From positions 7,822,501-7,886,500 of the forward strand of contig OZ059900.1 in the NCBI GenBank assembly GCA_964057225.1: a stretch of 64,000 bases of DNA, written 5' to 3'. The position numbers were made by a program, and so were the translations under genes. Numbering within the stretch: the stretch's first letter is position 1; each line of letters starts with the position of its first letter. Positions 11,792-25,358 of the stretch are shown here, piece after piece. The notes below the pieces were generated by a model, which did not search any database, was not told the origin of the DNA, and worked only from the letters and a program-made list of their open reading frames with translations. This DNA is from Auanema rhodensis. Its lineage: Eukaryota > Nematoda > Chromadorea > Rhabditida > Rhabditidae.

Positions 11792-13878
11792 TTGACTATT
11801 TCTACATATATATGTCCAATTTTAACCACTTTGGTCAAAAAGGACCGAAAGTATCAAGAATTATTGGTTTTTTGGGGTTTGAAGGGCATTTTGGCAAAAT
11901 CAGTCAAACTTTTGATCTTAAGCATATTTTTTTCTTCTAAAACGACTAAATGTATGAAATACTGTCAAAGAATGTTCATATAGGTATATTTTGCACGAAT
12001 ATCAAAACTGATTGAAATATGGGCCTTTTTATGCTCAAAACGCCATATATTCAACGATTTTGGGTACAAAACATGTGAAAACTGTATGTTTTGATCAGAC
12101 CCTTTGAGATATGGATTTGAAATTCAGGATTCATAAACTTTGACTATTTTTACATATATATGTCCAATTTTAACCACTTTGGTCGAAAAGGACCGAAAAT
12201 ATCAAGAATTATTGGTTTTTTGGGGATTGAAGGGCATTTTGGCAAAATCAGTGAAACTTTTGATCTTAAGCATATTTTTTTCTTCTAAAACGACTAAATG
12301 TATGAAATACTGTCATAGAATGTTCATATAGGTGTATTTTGCACGAATATCAAAACTGATTGAAATATGGGCCTTTTTATGTTCAAAACGCCATATATTC
12401 AACGATTTTGGGTACAAAACATGTGAAAACTGTATGTTTTGATCAGACCCTTTGAGATATGGATTTGAAATTCAGGATTCATAAACTTTGACTATTTTTA
12501 CATATATATGTCCAATTTTAACCACTTTGGTCAAAAAGGACCGAAAATATCAAGAATTATTGGTTTTTTGGGGATTGAAGGGCATTTTGGCAAAATCAGT
12601 CAAACTTTTGATCTTAAGCATATTTTTTTCTTCTAAAACGACTAAATGTATGAAATACTGTCATAGAATGTTCATATAGGTGTATTTTGCACGAATATCA
12701 AAACTGATTGAAATATGGGCCTTTTTATGCTCAAAACGCCATATATTCAACGATTTTGGGTACAAAACATGTGAAAACTGTATGTTTTGATCAGACCCTT
12801 TGAGATATGGATTTAAAATTCAGGATTCATAAAATTCGACTATTTTTACATATATATGTCCAATTTTAACCACTTTGGTCAAAAAGGACCGAAAATATCA
12901 AGAATTATTGGTTTTTTGGGGTTTGAAGGGCATTTTGGCAAAATCAGTCAAACTTTTGATCTTAAGCATATTTTTTTCTTCTAAAACGACTAAATGTATG
13001 AAATACTGTCATAGAATGTTCATATAGGTGTATTTTGCACGAATATCAAAACTGATTGAAATATGGGCCTTTTTATGCTCAAAACGCCATATATTCAACG
13101 ATTTTGGGTACAAAACATGTGAAAACTGTATGTTTTGATCAGACCCTTTGAGATATGGATTTGAAATTCAGGATTCATAAACTTCGACTATTTCTACATA
13201 TATATGTCCAATTTTAACCACTTTGGTCAAAAAGGACCGAAAATATCAAGAATTATTGGTTTTTTGGGGTTTGAAGGGCATTTTGGCAAAATCAGTCAAA
13301 CTTTTGATCTTAAGCATATTTTTTTTTCTAAAACGACTAAATGTATGAAATACTGTCAAAGAATGTTCATATAGGTGTATTTTGCACGAATATCAAAACT
13401 GATTGAAATATGGGCCTTTTTATGTTCAAAACGCCATATATTCAACGATTTTGGGTACAAAACATGTGAAAACTGTATGTTTTGATCAGACCCTTTGAGA
13501 TATGGATTTGAAATTCAGCATTCATAAACTTTGACTATTTTTACATATATATGTTCAATTTTAACCACTTTGGTCGAAAAGGACCGAAAATATCAAGAAT
13601 TATTGGTTTTTTGGGGTTTGAAGGGCATTTTGGCAAAATCAGTCAAACTTTTGATCTTAAGCATATTTTTTTCTTCTAAAACGACTAAATGTATGAAATA
13701 CTGTCATAGAATGTTCATATAGGTGTATTTTGCACAAATATCAAAACTGATTGAAATATGGGCCTTTTTATGCTCAAAACGCCATATATTCAACGATTTT
13801 GGGTACAAAACATGTGAAAACTGTATGTTTTGATCAGACCCTTTGAGATATGGATTTAAAATTCAGGATTCATAAAAT
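11792..13878 (+). repeat. Six-monomer HOR A-B-C-D-E-F, copy 4 (2,087 bp)
   Basis: Starts are 11792, 12140, 12488, 12836, 13184 (347 bp) and 13531. It shares cagCattc (13519) and cacAaat in F with copy 2. It is the left part of a longer duplication of 2400 to about 5773. Confidence 0.9.
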
Positions 13879-15617
13879 TCGACTATTTTTACATATATAT
13901 GTCCAATTTTAACCACTTTGGTCAAAAAGGACCGAAAATATCAAGAATTATTGGTTTTTTGGGGTTTGAAGGGCATTTTGGCTAAATCAGTCAAACTTTT
14001 GATCTTAAGCATATTTTTTTCTTCTAAAACGACTAAATGTATGAAATACTGTCAAAGAATGTTCATATAGGTGTATTTTGCACGAATATCAAAACTGATT
14101 GAAATATGGGCCTTTTTATGCTCAAAACGCCATATATTCAACGATTTTGGGTACAAAACATGTGAAAACTGTATGTTTTGATCAGACCCTTTGAGATATG
14201 GATTTGAAATTCAGGATTCATAAACTTCGACTATTTCTACATATATATGTCCAATTTTAACCACTTTGGTCAAAAAGGACCGAAAATATCAAGAATTATT
14301 GGTTTTTTGGGGTTTGAAGGGCATTTTGGCAAAATCAGTCAAACTTTTGATCTTAAGCATATTTTTTTTTCTAAAACGACTAAATGTATGAAATACTGTC
14401 AAAGAATGTTCATATAGGTGTATTTTGCACGAATATCAAAACTGATTGAAATATGGGCCTTTTTATGTTCAAAACGCCATATATTCAACGATTTTGGGTA
14501 CAAAACATGTGAAAACTGTATGTTTTGATCAGACCCTTTGAGATATGGATTTGAAATTCAGGATTCATAAACTTTGACTATTTTTACATATATATGTTCA
14601 ATTTTAACCACTTTGGTCGAAAAGGACCGAAAATATCAAGAATTATTGGTTTTTTGGGGTTTGAAGGGCATTTTGGCAAAATCAGTCAAACTTTTGATCT
14701 TAAGCATATTTTTTTCTTCTAAAACGACTAAATGTATGAAATACTGTCATAGAATGTTCATATAGGTGTATTTTGCACAAATATCAAAACTGATTGAAAT
14801 ATGGGCCTTTTTATGCTCAAAACGCCATATATTCAACGATTTTGGGTACAAAACATGTGAAAACTGTATGTTTTGATCAGACCCTTTGAGATATGGATTT
14901 AAAATTCAGGATTCATAAAATTCGACTATTTTTACATATATATGTCCAATTTTAACCACTTTGGTCAAAAAGGACCGAAAATATCAAGAATTATTGGTTT
15001 TTTGGGGTTTGAAGGGCATTTTGGCTAAATCAGTCAAACTTTTGATCTTAAGCATATTTTTTTCTTCTAAAACGACTAAATGTATGAAATACTGTCAAAG
15101 AATGTTCATATAGGTGTATTTTGCACGAATATCAAAACTGATTGAAATATGGGCCTTTTTATGCTCAAAACGCCATATATTCAACGATTTTGGGTACAAA
15201 ACATGTGAAAACTGTATGTTTTGATCAGACCCTTTGAGATATGGATTTAAAATTCAGGATTCATAAAATTCGACTATTTTTACATATATATGTCCAATTT
15301 TAACCACTTTGGTCAAAAAGGACCGAAAATATCAAGAATTATTGGTTTTTTGGGGTTTGAAGGGCATTTTGGCAAAATCAGTCAAACTTTTGATCTTAAG
15401 CATATTTTTTTCTTCTAAAACGACTAAATGTATGAAATACTGTCAAAGAATGTTCATATAGGTGTATTTTGCACGAATATCAAAACTGATTGAAATATGG
15501 GCCTTTTTATGTTCAAAACGCCATATATTCAACGATTTTGGGTACAAAACATGTGAAAACTGTATGTTTTGATCAGACCCTTTGAGATATGGATTTGGAA
15601 TTCAGGATTCATAAACT
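13879..15617 (+). repeat. D'-E-F-D'-D pentamer
   Basis: Starts are 13879 D', 14227 E (347 bp), 14574 F (cacAaat), 14922 D' and 15270 D (caaag, tgTtc). The first four repeat the order at 4487-5879. The D'-D pair before an H monomer recurs at 22923-23618, where a G monomer is inserted before H. Confidence 0.85.
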
Positions 15618-18600
15618 TTGACTATTTTTACATATATATGTTCAATTTTAACAACTTTGGTCAAAAAGGACCGAAAATATCAAGAATTATTGGTTTTTTG
15701 GGGATTGAAGGGCATTTTGGCAAAATCAGTCAAACTTTTGATCTTAAGCATATTTTTTTCTTCTAAAACGACTAAATGTATGAAATACTGTCATAGAATG
15801 TTCATATAGGTGTATTTTGCACGAATATCAAAACTGATTGAAATATGGGCCTTTTTATGTTCAAAACGCCATATATTCAACGATTTTGGGTACAAAACAT
15901 GTGAAAACTGTATGTTTTGATCAGACCCTTTGAGATATGGATTTGAAATTTAGGATTCATAAACTTTGACTATTTTTACATATATATGTCCAATTTCAAC
16001 CACTTTGGTCAAAAAGGACCGAAAATATCAAGAATTATTGGTTTTTTGGGGATTGAAGGGCATTTTGGCAAAATCAGTCAAACTTTTGATCTTAAGCATA
16101 TTTTTTTCTTCTAAAACGACTAAATGTATGAAATACTGTCATAGAATGTTCATATAGGTGTATTTTGCACAAATATCAAAACTGATTGAAATATGGGCCT
16201 TTTTATGCTCAAAACGCCATATATTCAACGATTTTGGGTACAAAACATGTGAAAACTGTATGTTTTGATCAGACCCTTTGAGATATGGATTTGAAATTCA
16301 GGATTCATAAACTTTGACTATTTCTACATATATATGTCCAATTTTAACCACTTTGGTCAAAAAGGACCGAAAGTATCAAGAATTATTGGTTTTTTGGGGT
16401 TTGAAGGGCATTTTGGCAAAATCAGTCAAACTTTTGATCTTAAGCATATTTTTTTCTTCTAAAACGACTAAATGTATGAAATACTGTCATAGAATGTTCA
16501 TATAGGTGTATTTTGCACGAATATCAAAACTGATTGAAATATGGGCCTTTTTATGCTCAAAACGCCATATATTCAACGATTTTGGGTACAAAACATGTGA
16601 AAACTGTATGTTTTGATCAGACCCTTTGAGATATGGATTTGAAATTCAGGATTCATAAACTTTGACTATTTCTACATATATATGTCCAATTTTAACCACT
16701 TTGGTCAAAAAGGACCGAAAATATCAAGAATTATTGGTTTTTTGGGGAATGAAGGGCATTTTGGCAAAATCAGTGAAACTTTTGATCTTAAGCATATTTT
16801 TTTCTTCTAAAACGACTAAATGTATGAAATACTGTCATAGAATGTTCATATAGGTGTATTTTGCACGAATATCAAAACTGATTGAAATATGGGCCTTTTT
16901 ATGTTCAAAACGCCATATATTCAACGATTTTGGGTACAAAACATGTGAAAACTGTATGTTTTGATCAGACCCTTTGAGATATGGATTTGAAATTCAGGAT
17001 TCATAAACTTTGACTATTTTTACATATATATGTTCAATTTTAACCACTTTGGTCGAAAAGGACCGAAAATATCAAGAATTATTGGTTTTTTGGGGTTTGA
17101 AGGGCATTTTGGCAAAATCAGTCAAACTTTTGATCTTAAGCATATTTTTTTCTTCTAAAACGACTAAATGTATGAAATACTGTCATAGAATGTTCATATA
17201 GGTGTATTTTGCACGAATATCAAAACTGATTGAAATATGGGCCTTTTTATGCTCAAAACGCCATATATTCAACGATTTTGGGTACAAAACATGTGAAAAC
17301 TGTATGTTTTGATCAGACCCTTTGAGATATGGATTTGAAATTCAGGATTCATAAACTTTGACTATTTCTACATATATATGTCCAATTTTAACCACTTTGG
17401 TCAAAAAGGACCGAAAGTATCAAGAATTATTGGTTTTTTGGGGTTTGAAGGGCATTTTGGCAAAATCAGTCAAACTTTTGATCTTAAGCATATTTTTTTC
17501 TTCTAAAACGACTAAATGTATGAAATACTGTCAAAGAATGTTCATATAGGTATATTTTGCACGAATATCAAAACTGATTGAAATATGGGCCTTTTTATGC
17601 TCAAAACGCCATATATTCAACGATTTTGGGTACAAAACATGTGAAAACTGTATGTTTTGATCAGACCCTTTGAGATATGGATTTGAATTTCAGGATTCAT
17701 AAACTTTGACTATTTTTACATATATATGTCCAATTTTAACCACTTTGGTCAAAAAGGACCGAAAATATCAAGAATTATTGGTTTTTTGGGGTTTGAAGGG
17801 CATTTTGGCAAAATCAGTCAAACTTTTGATCTTAAGCATATTTTTTTCTTCTAAAACGACTAAATGTATGAAATACTGTCATAGAATGTTCATATAGGTG
17901 TATTTTGCACGAATATCAAAACTGATTGAAATATGGGCCTTTTTATGCTCAAAACGCCATATATTCAACGATTTTGGGTACAAAACATGTGAAAACTGTA
18001 TGTTTTGATCAGACCCTTTGAGATATGGATTTGAAATTCAGGATTCATAAACTTCGACTATTTCTACATATATATGTCCAATTTTAACCACTTTGGTCAA
18101 AAAGGACCGAAAATATCAAGAATTATTGGTTTTTTGGGGTTTGAAGGGCATTTTGGCAAAATCAGTCAAACTTTTGATCTTAAGCATATTTTTTTTTCTA
18201 AAACGACTAAATGTATGAAATACTGTCAAAGAATGTTCATATAGGTGTATTTTGCACGAATATCAAAACTGATTGAAATATGGGCCTTTTTATGCTCAAA
18301 ACGCCATATATTCAACGATTTTGGGTACAAAACATGTGAAAACTGTATGTTTTGATCAGACCCTTTGAGATATGGATTTAAAATTCAGGATTCATAAAAT
18401 TCGACTATTTTTACATATATATGTCCAATTTTAACCACTTTGGTCAAAAAGGACCGAAAATATCAAGAATTATTGGTTTTTTGGGGTTTGAAGGGCATTT
18501 TGGCAAAATCAGTCAAACTTTTGATCTTAAGCATATTTTTTTCTTCTAAAACGACTAAATGTATGAAATACTGTCATAGAATGTTCATATAGGTGTATTT

Positions 18601-19791
18601 TGCACGAATATCAAAACTGATTGAAATATGGGCCTTTTTATGCTCAAAACGCCATATATTCAACGATTTTGGGTACAAAACATGTGAAAACTGTATGTTT
18701 TGATCAGACTCTTTGAGATATGGATTTGAAATTCAGGATTCATAAACTTCGACTATTTCTACATATATATGTCCAATTTTAACCACTTTGGTCAAAAAGG
18801 ACCGAAAATATCAAGAATTATTGGTTTTTTGGGGTTTGAAGGGCATTTTGGCAAAATCAGTCAAACTTTTGATCTTAAGCATATTTTTTTTTCTAAAACG
18901 ACTAAATGTATGAAATACTGTCAAAGAATGTTCATATAGGTGTATTTTGCACGAATATCAAAACTGATTGAAATATGGGCCTTTTTATGTTCAAAACGCC
19001 ATATATTCAACGATTTTGGGTACAAAACATGTGAAAACTGTATGTTTTGATCAGACCCTTTGAGATATGGATTTGAAATTCAGGATTCATAAACTTTGAC
19101 TATTTTTACATATATATGTTCAATTTTAACCACTTTGGTCGAAAAGGACCGAAAATATCAAGAATTATTGGTTTTTTGGGGTTTGAAGGGCATTTTGGCA
19201 AAATCAGTCAAACTTTTGATCTTAAGCATATTTTTTTCTTCTAAAACGACTAAATGTATGAAATACTGTCAAAGAATGTTCATATAGGTGTATTTTGCAC
19301 GAATATCAAAACTGATTGAAATATGGGCCTTTTTATGTTCAAAACGCCATATATTCAACGATTTTGGGTACAAAACATGTGAAAACTGTATGTTTTGATC
19401 AGACCCTTTGAGATATGGATTTGAAATTCAGGATTCATAAACTTCGACTATTTTTACATATATATGTCCAATTTTAACCACTTTGGTCGAAAAGGACCGA
19501 AAATATCAAGAATTATTGGTTTTTTGGGGATTGAAGGGCATTTTGGCAAAATCAGTCAAACTTTTGATCTTAAGCATATTTTTTTCTTCTAAAACGACTA
19601 AATGTATGAAATACTGTCATAGAATGTTCATATAGGTGTATTTTGCACGAATATCAAAACTGATTGAAATATGGGCCTTTTTATGTTCAAAGCGCCATAT
19701 ATTCAACGATTTTGGGTACAAAACATGTGAAAACTGTATGTTTTGATCAGACCCTTTGAGATATGGATTTGGAATTCAGGATTCATAAACT
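15618..19791 (+). repeat. Twelve-monomer block opened by H-I, copy 1 (4,174 bp)
   Basis: H at 15618 is preceded by tttGGaattc and has aacAactttgg; I at 15966 is preceded by aatttAgg and has aatttCaacc and cacAaat. They are followed by A-like 16314, 16662 (ggggAAtga, gtGaaac), F 17010, A 17358, 17706 (preceded by gaaTttc), E 18054 and D 18401. The block ends with E 18749 (preceded by gacTcttt), F-like 19096 and G 19444 (caaaGcgcc). Two 347-bp E copies make the block 2 bp short of 12 x 348. Confidence 0.8.
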
Positions 19792-22700
19792 TTGACTATT
19801 TTTACATATATATGTTCAATTTTAACAACTTTGGTCAAAAAGGACCGAAAATATCAAGAATTATTGGTTTTTTGGGGATTGAAGGGCATTTTGGCAAAAT
19901 CAGTCAAACTTTTGATCTTAAGCATATTTTTTTCTTCTAAAACGACTAAATGTATGAAATACTGTCATAGAATGTTCATATAGGTGTATTTTGCACGAAT
20001 ATCAAAACTGATTGAAATATGGGCCTTTTTATGTTCAAAACGCCATATATTCAACGATTTTGGGTACAAAACATGTGAAAACTGTATGTTTTGATCAGAC
20101 CCTTTGAGATATGGATTTGAAATTTAGGATTCATAAACTTTGACTATTTTTACATATATATGTCCAATTTCAACCACTTTGGTCAAAAAGGACCGAAAAT
20201 ATCAAGAATTATTGGTTTTTTGGGGATTGAAGGGCATTTTGGCAAAATCAGTCAAACTTTTGATCTTAAGCATATTTTTTTCTTCTAAAACGACTAAATG
20301 TATGAAATACTGTCATAGAATGTTCATATAGGTGTATTTTGCACAAATATCAAAACTGATTGAAATATGGGCCTTTTTATGCTCAAAACGCCATATATTC
20401 AACGATTTTGGGTACAAAACATGTGAAAACTGTATGTTTTGATCAGACCCTTTGAGATATGGATTTGAAATTCAGGATTCATAAACGTTGACTATTTCTA
20501 CATATATATGTCCAATTTTAACCACTTTGGTCAAAAAGGACCGAAAGTATCAAGAATTATTGGTTTTTTGGGGTTTGAAGGGCATTTTGGCAAAATCAGT
20601 CAAACTTTTGATCTTAAGCATATTTTTTTCTTCTAAAACGACTAAATGTATGAAATACTGTCAAAGAATGTTCATATAGGTATATTTTGCACGAATATCA
20701 AAACTGATTGAAATATGGGCCTTTTTATGCTCAAAACGCCATATATTCAACGATTTTGGGTACAAAACATGTGAAAACTGTATGTTTTGATCAGACCCTT
20801 TGAGATATGGATTTGAAATTCAGGATTCATAAACTTTGACTATTTTTACATATATATGTTCAATTTTAACCACTTTGGTCGAAAAGGACCGAAAATATCA
20901 AGAATTATTGGTTTTTTGGGGTTTGAAGGGCATTTTGGCAAAATCAGTCAAACTTTTGATCTTAAGTATATTTTTTTCTTCTAAAACGACTAAATGTATG
21001 AAATACTGTCATAGAATGTTCATATAGGTGTATTTTGCACGAATATCAAAACTGATTGAAATATGGGCCTTTTTATGCTCAAAACGCCATATATTCAACG
21101 ATTTTGGGTACAAAACATGTGAAAACTGTATGTTTTGATCAGACCCTTTGAGATATGGATTTGAAATTCAGGATTCATAAACTTTGACTATTTCTACATA
21201 TATATGTCCAATTTTAACCACTTTGGTCAAAAAGGACCGAAAGTATCAAGAATTATTGGTTTTTTGGGGTTTGAAGGGCATTTTGGCAAAATCAGTCAAA
21301 CTTTTGATCTTAAGCATATTTTTTTCTTCTAAAACGACTAAATGTATGAAATACTGTCAAAGAATGTTCATATAGGTATATTTTGCACGAATATCAAAAC
21401 TGATTGAAATATGGGCCTTTTTATGCTCAAAACGCCATATATTCAACGATTTTGGGTACAAAACATGTGAAAACTGTATGTTTTGATCAGACCCTTTGAG
21501 ATATGGATTTGAAATTCAGGATTCATAAACTTTGACTATTTTTACATATATATGTCCAATTTTAACCACTTTGGTCGAAAAGGACCGAAAATATCAAGAA
21601 TTATTGGTTTTTTGGGGATTGAAGGGCATTTTGGCAAAATCAGTGAAACTTTTGATCTTAAGCATATTTTTTTCTTCTAAAACGACTAAATGTATGAAAT
21701 ACTGTCATAGAATGTTCATATAGGTGTATTTTGCACGAATATCAAAACTGATTGAAATATGGGCCTTTTTATGCTCAAAACGCCATATATTCAACGATTT
21801 TGGGTACAAAACATGTGAAAACTGTATGTTTTGATCAGACCCTTTGAGATATGGATTTAAAATTCAGGATTCATAAAATTCGACTATTTTTACATATATA
21901 TGTCCAATTTTAACCACTTTGGTCAAAAAGGACCGAAAATATCAAGAATTATTGGTTTTTTGGGGTTTGAAGGGCATTTTGGCAAAATCAGTCAAACTTT
22001 TGATCTTAAGCATATTTTTTTCTTCTAAAACGACTAAATGTATGAAATACTGTCATAGAATGTTCATATAGGTGTATTTTGCACGAATATCAAAACTGAT
22101 TGAAATATGGGCCTTTTTATGCTCAAAACGCCATATATTCAACGATTTTGGGTACAAAACATGTGAAAACTGTATGTTTTGATCAGACCCTTTGAGATAT
22201 GGATTTGAAATTCAGGATTCATAAACTTCGACTATTTCTACATATATATGTCCAATTTTAACCACTTTGGTCAAAAAGGACCGAAAATATCAAGAATTAT
22301 TGGTTTTTTGGGGTTTGAAGGGCATTTTGGCAAAATCAGTCAAACTTTTGATCTTAAGCATATTTTTTTTTCTAAAACGACTAAATGTATGAAATACTGT
22401 CAAAGAATATTCATATAGGTGTATTTTGCACGAATATCAAAACTGATTGAAATATGGGCCTTTTTATGTTCAAAACGCCATATATTCAACGATTTTGGGT
22501 ACAAAACATGTGAAAACTGTATGTTTTGATCAGACCCTTTGAGATATGGATTTGAAATTCAGGATTCATAAACTTTGACTATTTTTACATATATATGTTC
22601 AATTTTAACCACTTTGGTCGAAAAGGACCGAAAATATCAAGAATTATTGGTTTTTTGGGGTTTGAAGGGCATTTTGGCAAAATCAGTCAAACTTTTGATC

Positions 22701-23966
22701 TTAAGCATATTTTTTTCTTCTAAAACGACTAAATGTATGAAATACTGTCATAGAATGTTCATATAGGTGTATTTTGCACAAATATCAAAACTGATTGAAA
22801 TATGGGCCTTTTTATGCTCAAAACGCCATATATTCAACGATTTTGGGTACAAAACATGTGAAAACTGTATGTTTTGATCAGACCCTTTGAGATATGGATT
22901 TAAAATTCAGGATTCATAAAATTCGACTATTTTTACATATATATGTCCAATTTTAACCACTTTGGTCAAAAAGGACCGAAAATATCAAGAATTATTGGTT
23001 TTTTGGGGTTTGAAGGGCATTTTGGCTAAATCAGTCAAACTTTTGATCTTAAGCATATTTTTTTCTTCTAAAACGACTAAATGTATGAAATACTGTCAAA
23101 GAATGTTCATATAGGTGTATTTTGCACGAATATCAAAACTGATTGAAATATGGGCCTTTTTATGCTCAAAACGCCATATATTCAACGATTTTGGGTACAA
23201 AACATGTGAAAACTGTATGTTTTGATCAGACCCTTTGAGATATGGATTTAAAATTCAGGATTCATAAAATTCGACTATTTTTACATATATATGTCCAATT
23301 TTAACCACTTTGGTCAAAAAGGACCGAAAATATCAAGAATTATTGGTTTTTTGGGGTTTGAAGGGCATTTTGGCAAAATCAGTCAAACTTTTGATCTTAA
23401 GCATATTTTTTTCTTCTAAAACGACTAAATGTATGAAATACTGTCAAAGAATGTTCATATAGGTGTATTTTGCACGAATATCAAAACTGATTGAAATATG
23501 GGCCTTTTTATGTTCAAAACGCCATATATTCAACGATTTTGGGTACAAAACATGTGAAAACTGTATGTTTTGATCAGACCCTTTGAGATATGGATTTGAA
23601 ATTCAGGATTCATAAACTTCGACTATTTTTACATATATATGTCCAATTTTAACCACTTTGGTCGAAAAGGACCGAAAATATCAAGAATTATTGGTTTTTT
23701 GGGGATTGAAGGGCATTTTGGCAAAATCAGTCAAACTTTTGATCTTAAGCATATTTTTTTCTTCTAAAACGACTAAATGTATGAAATACTGTCATAGAAT
23801 GTTCATATAGGTGTATTTTGCACGAATATCAAAACTGATTGAAATATGGGCCTTTTTATGTTCAAAGCGCCATATATTCAACGATTTTGGGTACAAAACA
23901 TGTGAAAACTGTATGTTTTGATCAGACCCTTTGAGATATGGATTTGGAATTCAGGATTCATAAACT
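19792..23966 (+). repeat. Twelve-monomer block opened by H-I, copy 2 (4,175 bp)
   Basis: H 19792 and I 20140 match 15618 and 15966, and the block again ends with a G monomer carrying caaaGcgcc (23619). The interior differs from copy 1: A 20488 (preceded by aaacGttgac), F 20836 (aagTata), A 21184, B 21532 (tgctc end), D 21880, E 22228 (agaatAttc), F 22575, D' 22923, D 23271. Only the ends are conserved as a 12-unit period. Confidence 0.8.
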
Positions 23967-24662
23967 TTGACTATTTTTACATATATATGTTCAATTTTAA
24001 CAACTTTGGTCAAAAAGGACCGAAAATATCAAGAATTATTGGTTTTTTGGGGATTGAAGGGCATTTTGGCAAAATCAGTCAAACTTTTGATCTTAAGCAT
24101 ATTTTTTTCTTCTAAAACGACTAAATGTATGAAATACTGTCATAGAATGTTCATATAGGTGTATTTTGCACGAATATCAAAACTGATTGAAATATGGGCC
24201 TTTTTATGTTCAAAACGCCATATATTCAACGATTTTGGGTACAAAACATGTGAAAACTGTATGTTTTGATCAGACCCTTTGAGATATGGATTTGAAATTT
24301 AGGATTCATAAACTTTGACTATTTTTACATATATATGTCCAATTTCAACCACTTTGGTCAAAAAGGACCGAAAATATCAAGAATTATTGGTTTTTTGGGG
24401 ATTGAAGGGCATTTTGGCAAAATCAGTCAAACTTTTGATCTTAAGCATATTTTTTTCTTCTAAAACGACTAAATGTATGAAATACTGTCATAGAATGTTC
24501 ATATAGGTGTATTTTGCACAAATATCAAAACTGATTGAAATATGGGCCTTTTTATGCTCAAAACGCCATATATTCAACGATTTTGGGTACAAAACATGTG
24601 AAAACTGTATGTTTTGATCAGACCCTTTGAGATATGGATTTGAAATTCAGGATTCATAAACT
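23967..24662 (+). repeat. H-I dimer, copy 3
   Basis: H at 23967 and I at 24315 repeat the markers of the earlier H-I dimers (tttGGaattc, aacAac, aatttAgg, aatttCaacc, cacAaat). After this the order changes, so the third 12-monomer block is not completed. Confidence 0.85.
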
Positions 24663-25358
24663 TTGACTACTTTTACATATATATGTCCAATTTTAACCAC
24701 TTTGGTCAAAAAGGACCGAAAATATCAAGAATTATTGGTTTTTTGGGGATTGAAGGGCATTTTGGCAAAATCAGTCAAACTTTTGATCTTAAGCATATTT
24801 TTTTCTTCTAAAACGACTTAATGTATGAAATACTGTCATAGAATGTTCATATAGGTGTATTTTGCACGAATATCAAAACTGATTGAAATATGGGCCTTTT
24901 TATGTTCAAAACGCCATATATTCAACGATTTTGGGTACAAAACATGTGAAAACTGTATGTTTTGATCAGACCCTTTGAGATGTGGATTTGAAATTTAGGA
25001 TTCATAAACTTTGACTATTTTTACATATATATGTCCAATTTTAACCACTTTGGTCAAAAAGGACCGAAAATATCAAGAATTATTGGTTTTTTGGGGATTG
25101 AAGGGCATTTTGGCAAAATCAGTCAAACTTTTGATCTTAAGCATATTTTTTTCTTCTAAAACGACTAAATGTATGAAATACTGTCATAGAATGTTCATAT
25201 AGGTGTATTTTGCACAAATATCAAAACTGATTGAAATATGGGCCTTTTTATGCTCAAAACGCCATATATTCAACGATTTTGGGTACAAAACATGTGAAAA
25301 CTGTATGTTTTGATCAGACCCTTTGAGATATGGATTTGAAATTCAGGATTCATAAACT
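24663..25358 (+). repeat. Q and I-like monomers
   Basis: The copy at 24663 is Q type (gactaCtttt, ggAttga) with a private change giving gactTaatg near 24819. The copy at 25011 is preceded by gatGtgg and aatttAgg and has cacAaat like I, but keeps aattttaacc. These two connect the H-I blocks to the L-C-R-Q-E blocks. Confidence 0.78.
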
